DNA of 7,349 nucleotides from Candidatus Peribacterales bacterium (lineage in GTDB: Bacteria > Patescibacteriota > Gracilibacteria > Peribacterales > Peribacteraceae): the NCBI GenBank assembly GCA_021731345.1, contig JAKFXO010000093.1, forward strand, positions 1-7,349. Reading direction: 5' to 3'. A program made the position numbers and the translations under genes. Within the stretch, counting starts at the first letter, position 1; every line of letters begins with the position of its first letter. This document shows positions 1 to 5,581 of this stretch, piece by piece. The notes beneath the pieces were generated by a model. The model had not been told where the DNA came from. It did no database searches and was given only the letters and a program-made list of their open reading frames with translations.

Positions 1-1
1 C

Positions 2-115
2 GCGAACGCACAGCAGGCTTGGGCTCACGCTCAGGCAGCTGACAATGCAGCTCGTCCCAAGGGACCTGGCAACCTTCTGGCTGCCATTTTCCCGCGGATG
101 CTCGGTCACCGCTAG
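2..115 (+). CDS. C-terminal end of an unrecognised protein (5'-truncated)
   Basis: An open frame runs in from the window edge and closes at TAG 113-115, giving 37 residues. The tail begins with an Ala/Gln/His-rich, helix-prone stretch (AQQAWAHAQAADNAA), then Pro-Lys-Gly-Pro-Gly, then a hydrophobic end, NLLAAIFPRMLGHR. I do not recognise the family and the fragment is too short to assign a function. The frame is supported mainly by a strong terminator 31 nt after the stop, which is where the end of a plus-strand transcription unit would be expected. The other plus-strand frame that starts at base 1 meets a stop at bases 40-42, so this is the best frame, but a short terminal ORF can arise by chance. 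Confidence 0.6.
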   Translation, partial: ANAQQAWAHAQAADNAARPKGPGNLLAAIFPRMLGHR

Positions 116-146
116 TCGCAGCCAGAATTGATTCCCACGACACCCA

Positions 147-186
147 GTCCGCCTAACCCCTTCACCGGGGATAGGCGGACGCTTTT
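147..186 (+). terminator. Rho-independent terminator after the first gene
   Basis: A 9-bp perfect outer stem, GTCCGCCTA (147-155) with TAGGCGGAC (172-180), is continued after one A/A mismatch by CCCC (157-160) pairing with GGGG (167-170) around a six-base loop, TTCACC. The tail is GCTTTT (181-186). The GC-rich stem with a T-run fits intrinsic termination of the upstream gene. There is no matching A-run on the left side, so it is probably one-directional. It insulates the gene at 243 from upstream transcription. Confidence 0.9.
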
Positions 187-208
187 ACGTGCATAAAGGA
201 GGGAAAAA

Positions 209-217
209 TGGTACAAT
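209..217 (+). promoter_or_regulatory. Extended -10 promoter element for the 1248-residue gene
   Basis: TGGTACAAT (209-217) matches the extended -10 consensus TGnTATAAT at all but one defined position. It lies just after the upstream terminator. No good -35 box is present at 16-18 bp spacing (GTGCAT at 189-194 is poor), which is tolerated in extended -10 promoters. Transcription would start near 224, leaving a leader of about 19 nt before ATG 243. This placement excludes the in-frame upstream starts GTG 189 and ATG 216, because both would lie outside the transcript. Confidence 0.6.
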
Positions 218-242
218 GGGGATATTCCAAACCAACATTTCT

Positions 243-3200
243 ATGCCAGAAACAAATAAGAAAACTGAATCACCGCAAACTCCAGACAACCGGTCAATTG
301 ATACGACCGGACTCGCAGCTGATGTACGAGCAACACGTGATGAAGCATTGCGAGATGCGCGCAGCACGGTCACGCGTGCAGGCAGAGTCATGGATATTGT
401 GGAGCAAGGCGAGCTGACAGAAAGCCGTCGCACTGCGCTCGAAGTACTCAAGGAAAAGCTCACAATGCTGCAAACGCGCATTGATAAGACCGAAGGAGTC
501 GCAAGTGAAATTGAGCGCACGCTTACGCGTATCGATGCGAAGGTGAAGGAGGAGGATAGGCTGAGGGAAGAAATTGCTCTCACCGAGGCGCGTACGTATG
601 TGACCAATCCTGCACAATGGAGTGAATTTATCGGATACGCGGGAGGCATACTCCGTCGCCAAGAATATGTATCCAAGGACGCGGTTGCGCATCCTGATGA
701 TGCAACGCTGAAAGCACTGAATACACGTCGTGATGCTGCCGTGAGGGCATACAGTGCCAATACACCAGCAACGCCAACAACCCACAACTGGCAGCCCAAT
801 ACAGAAAATGAACGACGCGTACTCGGTGCCATGAAGGCACTTGCGGAGCTGGAAGATGTTACGCAGCAATATGAAAAATATCGCGGTATGGTTGATGGCA
901 TTCGTACCCTGGGCGACAGAGCTCTCCTCGTTCCAAACGATACAAGTGTCACGCTCGATGTACGACGCGGAAGTTCTCAGCAGCCAAATCTCATCACGTT
1001 GGATTCTGCGCCAAACACGACATACACCAGTGGTACACAAGACCTTACGATTCAAAGAACTCCTGAGGGTTGGAACGTCACAATGAAACCAGAATTCACA
1101 GGCACGGTGCTCGTCAATCGGACGCCGAACGCTGCGAACTGGAATCGATTTACGTTTGGTACGCCGGAGCGAAACCCAGCGCCGGAGAGGACTGCACCAC
1201 CGACAACTCCGGAACGTACTGCTCCACGCACTGGACCAACGCAGCAGAGACAAACACCTCGCACGGAAAATCCGAATAGCCCTGCACGCACACCAGAACG
1301 AGCGGAATCCTCCACGCTGAGATCGCGCGGATTTGGCGGCCCTGAGCCATCTGCGACGCCACCACTCCGTACACCTACACAACGTCCTGCTACGCAACCA
1401 ACACAGCCTCGTGCTGCGGCTCCGTCTCAGCCTTCACAAGAACGTGCACCGACACAACGTTCTGCCGCCCCATCCACACAGCCTCGTACTCCTACGCCAG
1501 CTCCAAATACTCGCACGCGTGAAAACACTGAAAGCATGAGAAATAGTGAGGTCGTGCAGACGAGTGCCACGACACTCGAATTCCCCGCAAATAATCCGGT
1601 GAATATTTCGTACAAAACGAGTAGGGCATACAACGCAAAACCATACGAACTTCGGACCAATGTTTCGAAACTCGATTTTTATCTGTATTCGATCACGAAA
1701 GAAAATGGCGTCTGGAAATTTTCCATGAAGCCCGGTCAAAGCGGAGAGATCACAATTGGTCTCGCAGATGGCAAGACACAGAGTTTTCAGCTTGGCGAAG
1801 GCGCTCCATTTACACCGCCAAGTGCAACCAAAAAAGCTCCTGCTGCAGGACCTACAACGCCGAATGCTCCGGAAAAAAAGACTCCTCAAAAAACTCCTGC
1901 CCCGGAGTCAAAAATTGCCACGACGCGTTCAATATCAGGAACCCCTGAAAAAATTGATGCCTCATACGCAAGATTCGATGCGATCTATAAAGATTACACC
2001 TCAACGATCGTAAAGGACTATGAAAAGTACGGAGGTACAACAGAATGGAAATTCTTCAATCAAGCATTTGAGCAATTAATGGCTGAAATGGAAATGTCTC
2101 TGGGCGACTCCCCTCGCTTTACCGATCTCAAAAAATGGAAGGCAAGCGTCAAAACGAAAGAGCGACAAGAAGTTGAGCGTGTATCTGCAAAAATGGAAAA
2201 GCTTCTTGCAACATATAAAGCTACAAAACTTGAAGCTAAAGCACCAAGTGCTATGCAACGTATTGATACAACAAAAGGCAATCTTGAAGATGCAAAGAAA
2301 AATATAGAAAAATTCAGAAAGGCTATTGCTGCAAAGGGAGGTCCTCGTGCAAAAGAATTTGCATCACTCGATGCGCTGTATACCGAAAGCTATACACTCG
2401 CAAAAACAAGTGCTGCAAAAAAAGCGATCATCGTGTGCCATGAACAACTTGCCCAGAACTACGCGACGGCAAAGGAGGCTGAGAAAGATGGTGTCTTTGG
2501 ATCTATGTTTAGCTTGGTTTCTGACGCGGCTAGCTTCAGGCCTGGAATGGATCCAGATGATCTCCGTATGCAATTGATTGAACGCGCTGAACGCACGCCA
2601 TTCAATCTAAAGCTCACACCTAAAGAACTCGTGCAGCTCATGGCCTGGAAGCATAAAGTTGATGCACTGCGTGCGGATACAACTCTCACAGAACAACAGC
2701 GCCATGACCAAATTGGAAAATATTTTGCAGATCATTACAGTATTTTTGAAAGCATCCGAAGTAATACGTCATCACAAATGAAGCAACTCAAAGCCATTGG
2801 ATACAATGTTGATGTAGCGATGAACGATGTCATTAATCCTGAGACGATTGACTGGCTTGTCGCTACCCACGTCTCTGCAACTCCAGTGAAGGGAATGTCT
2901 GATCAGACATTCTTTGATATCTATCCAATCAAAACTACAGAAAAAGTTGCACCAAAAAAAGCTACTACGCCTGAAATACCGAAGACCACAGAAATTGGCT
3001 CAGAAAAAAAAGGAGAGTTGAGAGCAAAAGGTATTCCACGATCTATTTCAACAATCTCAGATCCCACCCTCGAAAAGGATGACACAGCGAAATATGGCGG
3101 ACGATTACTGACGCCAAAAGAAGTTCAAGATCTTGGTCTGGTGATCCTGAAAGGAGAAAAGGCGAAAGTACTCGACGGTGATACTTACATTGCGTGCACG

Positions 3201-3989
3201 AAACACAACTGCCGTCCGATCAAATCAAAAGCTCAGATGGAAGAAGCAGATAAAGAAAAAAAGGAAGCTGCAAAAACGACGAAGAATACTCCACCGGTAC
3301 AACCTGCTGAATCAGCAACTAAAATGCCAGAAATAAATAATGGCATCTCTGCAAACGGTCGTGAATTCCGCATCGGCATCAATGAAAGCTTCACCATGAA
3401 TTTCAACCCCCCAATGGGCGGTTCGTCATCTGTATCGTTCACACCAAGTTCATACGATCTGAAAGGCATCGTCGTAAATGCGAAAAAATATTCAGATGTC
3501 TGGGTCATCGATGTTGTTCCGCAGTACGAAGGCACCATCACCCTCACTCGTGCACGTGATAAAGCGAGTGCAAGCCTGACCGTAAAAGCTGACCCTGTGG
3601 CACTTGCAGCCATTGAGAAAGCAAAAGATCTAACAGTGCGTGAAATTTCTACCGAAGAAGAATTCAACGAACTCGTGCTCAAGTCTCCTGTTCCAGTCGT
3701 CGTTGATCTCTACGCGACATGGTGTGGCCCGTGCAAACAAATGCAGCCCGATCTTGAGGCAATCGCACGTGACCAAGGTGGTACAGTCCGTGTCGTAAAA
3801 GTAGATGGCGAAAAGTTTTCGAGAATTCAGAGCGAATATGCACCAAAAGAAAATGGGCAATACAAATTCCCGACACTGCTCATTTTTGAGAGGGGTAAAA
3901 AACTACGTGGTGCCATCGGACGACTTCCACGCGACAAAATCCAAGAGCTTTTGCCGCCACTCGAAAGAAGTAACGTGACTATGCGATAG
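243..3989 (+). CDS. Large multidomain protein with three beta-type repeats and a C-terminal thioredoxin domain
   Basis: This protein of 1248 residues (numbered from ATG 243) belongs to no family I recognise as a whole. Order of parts: a charged, probably coiled-coil region (8-227); beta-type module 1 (231-306); a Pro/Thr/Arg/Gln-rich linker (307-437); module 2 (443-518); a Pro/Lys linker (519-557); a long helical domain (560-897); a Lys/Thr/Pro linker (898-930); a small segment (950-996) with a CTKHNC cysteine pair at 985 and 990; another linker (1000-1035); module 3 (1040-1116); and a thioredoxin domain (about 1130-1245). The thioredoxin part has WCGPC at 1160-1164 and the cis-proline in KFPTLL at 1210, so it should be able to perform dithiol-disulfide exchange. 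No signal peptide or membrane helix is visible, so its location is unclear. GTG 189 and ATG 216 are in-frame alternatives; 243 was chosen because the extended -10 element at 209-217 would place both upstream of the transcript. It lies alone between a terminator and a convergent gene. The thioredoxin call is firm; the role of the whole protein is unknown. Confidence 0.9.
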   Translation: MPETNKKTESPQTPDNRSIDTTGLAADVRATRDEALRDARSTVTRAGRVMDIVEQGELTESRRTALEVLKEKLTMLQTRIDKTEGVASEIERTLTRIDAKVKEEDRLREEIALTEARTYVTNPAQWSEFIGYAGGILRRQEYVSKDAVAHPDDATLKALNTRRDAAVRAYSANTPATPTTHNWQPNTENERRVLGAMKALAELEDVTQQYEKYRGMVDGIRTLGDRALLVPNDTSVTLDVRRGSSQQPNLITLDSAPNTTYTSGTQDLTIQRTPEGWNVTMKPEFTGTVLVNRTPNAANWNRFTFGTPERNPAPERTAPPTTPERTAPRTGPTQQRQTPRTENPNSPARTPERAESSTLRSRGFGGPEPSATPPLRTPTQRPATQPTQPRAAAPSQPSQERAPTQRSAAPSTQPRTPTPAPNTRTRENTESMRNSEVVQTSATTLEFPANNPVNISYKTSRAYNAKPYELRTNVSKLDFYLYSITKENGVWKFSMKPGQSGEITIGLADGKTQSFQLGEGAPFTPPSATKKAPAAGPTTPNAPEKKTPQKTPAPESKIATTRSISGTPEKIDASYARFDAIYKDYTSTIVKDYEKYGGTTEWKFFNQAFEQLMAEMEMSLGDSPRFTDLKKWKASVKTKERQEVERVSAKMEKLLATYKATKLEAKAPSAMQRIDTTKGNLEDAKKNIEKFRKAIAAKGGPRAKEFASLDALYTESYTLAKTSAAKKAIIVCHEQLAQNYATAKEAEKDGVFGSMFSLVSDAASFRPGMDPDDLRMQLIERAERTPFNLKLTPKELVQLMAWKHKVDALRADTTLTEQQRHDQIGKYFADHYSIFESIRSNTSSQMKQLKAIGYNVDVAMNDVINPETIDWLVATHVSATPVKGMSDQTFFDIYPIKTTEKVAPKKATTPEIPKTTEIGSEKKGELRAKGIPRSISTISDPTLEKDDTAKYGGRLLTPKEVQDLGLVILKGEKAKVLDGDTYIACTKHNCRPIKSKAQMEEADKEKKEAAKTTKNTPPVQPAESATKMPEINNGISANGREFRIGINESFTMNFNPPMGGSSSVSFTPSSYDLKGIVVNAKKYSDVWVIDVVPQYEGTITLTRARDKASASLTVKADPVALAAIEKAKDLTVREISTEEEFNELVLKSPVPVVVDLYATWCGPCKQMQPDLEAIARDQGGTVRVVKVDGEKFSRIQSEYAPKENGQYKFPTLLIFERGKKLRGAIGRLPRDKIQELLPPLERSNVTMR
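1377..1487 (+). repeat. Imperfect direct DNA repeat in the Pro/Thr/Arg linker
   Basis: Two 36-nt units, 1377-1412 and 1452-1487, match at 29 of 36 positions by direct reading. Both begin ACACAACGT and end CACAGCCTCGT. They are in frame, 75 nt apart, and encode the TQRPATQPTQPR and TQRSAAPSTQPR segments. Slightly upstream, the peptide PERTAP is also present twice (starting near 1183 and 1210). This suggests that the linker grew by local duplication within the gene. Confidence 0.75.
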
Positions 3990-3995
3990 TCCTCA

Positions 3996-4991
3996 CTAAG
4001 CTCGTAGACGGAGAGCCCTACGCCAGATTACGGCTGCAATGAGCACCATGGCGACAATGCCCATAAGTATGGGTTCTACGGAGAGAAGTGCCTGATGTTC
4101 GGGTTCGATTTTTCTCAGAACATACTGCTGTGTACTGCTTTGAAAAAGAATATCGGCAGCTCCGGTACGTGGCATTTGCGTCTTGTATTGGGTCGTTCGA
4201 CTGATTCCTTGGTCTTCAAGTGTGATGAGCGGAAGTTCTGTGACGCCTTTTCCATTCGCGCCGTAGGTAGCTCCCGCAGAAGATCCATTGGCATACATGC
4301 CTGTGCCCGACGAAACTCCCGAGGAATTTGCACCATTTCCTACTCCTGAACCAAGGCCATTGGCACCTGTCTGGCCAGCAGTGCTGGATTCAGTTTTCAG
4401 GGAGCAATTCACAGTCGTCACCACACCCTGAGAGGACCCAACCGTAATATTTTTCACAGACTGTAAGACTCGAGCGATCGCACAGCTGAGTGAATTATTT
4501 ACTTTGTACGCCATCTCAAAATTCTTGGATTCTCCGGGCTGAAGATCCGTCATGCACTGCACAGCAGTCCCAACTTGCACACATTCTTTGGATGAGCGGG
4601 TGGGATCAAAAACAGCACCATTTGGAAGTGGTCCATGAGAAAAGACAAAGCCTTTCACCGCCTGAGTGCCACGGTTCGCGGCATTCACGGTATATCTAGC
4701 AATGCGCTCCGCTCCAGAACCAAGGCGTGCAGCAAGATTGTTCCCAGCATTCGCAAGACCAGAACCCACGGATGAAGCAGTGTTTCCTAAGGAATTCACC
4801 CCGTTATTCAACCCACTACTTAGTCCGTTTGCATTGATATTGAGCCCTCCATTGTTGCCGTTTCCAGAAGAAGACCCAGACGACCCGGAACCACCCGTAG
4901 AACCATTTCCGCCAGTGCTTCCCTCTCCTCCAAAAACAAACGATTCACTACAATCCACAAGACCTCGGATACATGGTGGGGGCGTGAGCAT
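3996..4991 (-). CDS. DUF11-type Gly/Ser/Asn-rich protein with a C-terminal membrane helix
   Basis: The product has 331 residues. Residues 20-85 are a Gly/Ser/Asn-rich low-complexity stretch. Residues 96-196 read like a DUF11-type beta-sandwich module: ARYTVNAANRGTQAV, then GPLPNGAVFDP, a cysteine pair in SSKECVQVGTAVQC (137 and 146), LQPGESKNFEM, and further cysteines at 170 and 196. Such modules are typical of exported surface proteins. A second Gly/Ser/Asn linker (200-250) leads to MPRTG (273-277) and one hydrophobic helix (about 306-323), with a basic RRALRLRA tail. No N-terminal signal peptide is present. The frame has a TGA about 33 nt upstream of ATG 4991 and no ATG, GTG or TTG between them, so a longer start is excluded. 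It is convergent with the preceding gene (6-nt gap, no terminator seen) and divergent from the sigma operon. A surface role is inferred. The frame is supported by domain content and by the promoter at 5001-5028. Confidence 0.85.
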   Translation of the reverse strand: MLTPPPCIRGLVDCSESFVFGGEGSTGGNGSTGGSGSSGSSSGNGNNGGLNINANGLSSGLNNGVNSLGNTASSVGSGLANAGNNLAARLGSGAERIARYTVNAANRGTQAVKGFVFSHGPLPNGAVFDPTRSSKECVQVGTAVQCMTDLQPGESKNFEMAYKVNNSLSCAIARVLQSVKNITVGSSQGVVTTVNCSLKTESSTAGQTGANGLGSGVGNGANSSGVSSGTGMYANGSSAGATYGANGKGVTELPLITLEDQGISRTTQYKTQMPRTGAADILFQSSTQQYVLRKIEPEHQALLSVEPILMGIVAMVLIAAVIWRRALRLRA

Positions 4992-5000
4992 AGGAAAAGT

Positions 5001-5028
5001 ATTATTGCTTAATTTATACTTTTGTCAA
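5001..5028 (-). promoter_or_regulatory. Sigma70-type promoter of the DUF11-type gene
   Basis: On the minus strand there is a perfect TTGACA -35 box (plus 5023-5028), a 16-nt spacer and AATAAT as -10 (plus 5001-5006, five of six consensus bases). The expected start of transcription is near 4994-4996, only a few bases before ATG 4991. The mRNA would therefore be leaderless or nearly so, consistent with the lack of a Shine-Dalgarno sequence there. Confidence 0.7.
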
Positions 5029-5032
5029 GTAT
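5016..5032. promoter_or_regulatory. Inverted repeat in the divergent control region (possible operator)
   Basis: ATACTT (5016-5021) and AAGTAT (5027-5032) form a 6-bp inverted repeat around a 5-bp centre, TTGTC. It overlaps the minus-strand TTGACA box. A regulator bound here could affect the DUF11-type gene and perhaps the sigma operon. The repeat is short and AT-rich, so chance is a real alternative. Confidence 0.35.
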
Positions 5033-5051
5033 TTGGTTATGTGAGCACTAT
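5022..5051 (+). promoter_or_regulatory. Possible promoter of the sigma/DUF5667 operon
   Basis: TTGTCA (5022-5027, five of six -35 consensus bases) is followed after 18 bp by CACTAT (5046-5051), a weak -10. Transcription would start near 5058, almost at ATG 5060. TATACT at 5015-5020 is an alternative -10 with no visible -35. A promoter read by the sigma factor itself could look different, and I cannot identify one. The region must hold a promoter for this divergent operon, but its exact position is uncertain. Confidence 0.3.
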
Positions 5052-5059
5052 TCCATACT

Positions 5060-5581
5060 ATGAAGCAGATGACTGAACCCTCAGCGCTTATTGAAGCGGC
5101 ATACGAAGACTATGCCGATGCGATTTTTCGACACTGCTATTTGCGCGTATCGAATCGTGATGTTGGCAAAGACCTGATGCAGGACACGTTCATCAAGGCA
5201 TATCAGTATGTCAAAAAAGGCGCAGAGGTCGAGAACCTCCGAGCGCTTCTGTATAAAATCGCCAATAACTTGATCATCGATTACTTCCGAAAATCAAAAG
5301 AAGCGTCGCTCGATGCACTCCAAGAAGCAGGCTACGACCCTGCAGGCAGTGACGGGAAAGACTTTGGAAAGACGCTGGACGAAGCAGCAATCGTGCAAAC
5401 ACTCGCCAAACTCAGGCCGGAAGATAGAGAGCTTATCGTCATGAGATACATCGATGACTTAAAGCCGCGCGACATCGCACTCATTCTGAATCTTCCTGCA
5501 AACACCGTGTCCGTCCGTATTCATCGCGCTATCAAAGAGCTCGAGCCATATCTCAAAAATCCGCATGAAGTTCGATCCTGA
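5060..5581 (+). CDS. ECF-type RNA polymerase sigma factor (sigma-70 family)
   Basis: The 173-residue product has the usual size and two-domain form of an extracytoplasmic-function sigma factor, which directs RNA polymerase to a small set of promoters. Region 2 spans about 12-79: YEDYADAIFRHCYLRV, then DVGKDLMQDTFIKAYQ (core binding), then LLYKIANNLIIDYFRKSK (-10 recognition). A Gly/Asp-rich linker follows (90-105). Region 4 spans about 112-165: LAKLRPEDRELIVMRYIDDL, then the helix-turn-helix DIALILNLPANTVSVRIHRAIKEL (-35 recognition). Region 3 is absent, as expected. ATG 5060 is used here; ATG 5069 (MTEPS) is an equally plausible start, since neither has a Shine-Dalgarno sequence. The stop overlaps the start of the following DUF5667 gene by 17 nt, which implies co-transcription and translational coupling with a probable anti-sigma partner. 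Confidence 0.95.
   Translation: MKQMTEPSALIEAAYEDYADAIFRHCYLRVSNRDVGKDLMQDTFIKAYQYVKKGAEVENLRALLYKIANNLIIDYFRKSKEASLDALQEAGYDPAGSDGKDFGKTLDEAAIVQTLAKLRPEDRELIVMRYIDDLKPRDIALILNLPANTVSVRIHRAIKELEPYLKNPHEVRS

Noticed and set aside
208..417. 69-codon plus-strand frame with a strong Shine-Dalgarno sequence
   Set aside because: The peptide shows no recognisable pattern and the ATG lies inside the likely -10 element. Kept as a finding about the start region, not called as a gene.
185..952. Minus-strand Ser/Arg/Ala-rich open frame of 255 codons
   Set aside because: The composition is typical of an antisense shadow of a charged coiled-coil gene, and its end runs into the terminator and promoter region of the plus-strand gene.
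294..1397. Minus-strand open frame of 367 codons opposite the large gene
   Set aside because: The translation has many Cys, Trp and Arg clusters and no domain-like pattern. The opposite plus frame has coherent helical, linker and repeat structure.
3233..3682. Minus-strand 149-codon frame inside the large gene
   Set aside because: It overlaps the third beta module and the start of the thioredoxin domain on the plus strand, and has no support of its own.
4666..5076. Plus-strand Pro-rich 136-codon frame opposite the DUF11-type gene
   Set aside because: Its proline runs come from the complement of Gly/Ser codons on the minus strand. The minus frame has the DUF11-type pattern, a membrane helix and a good promoter.
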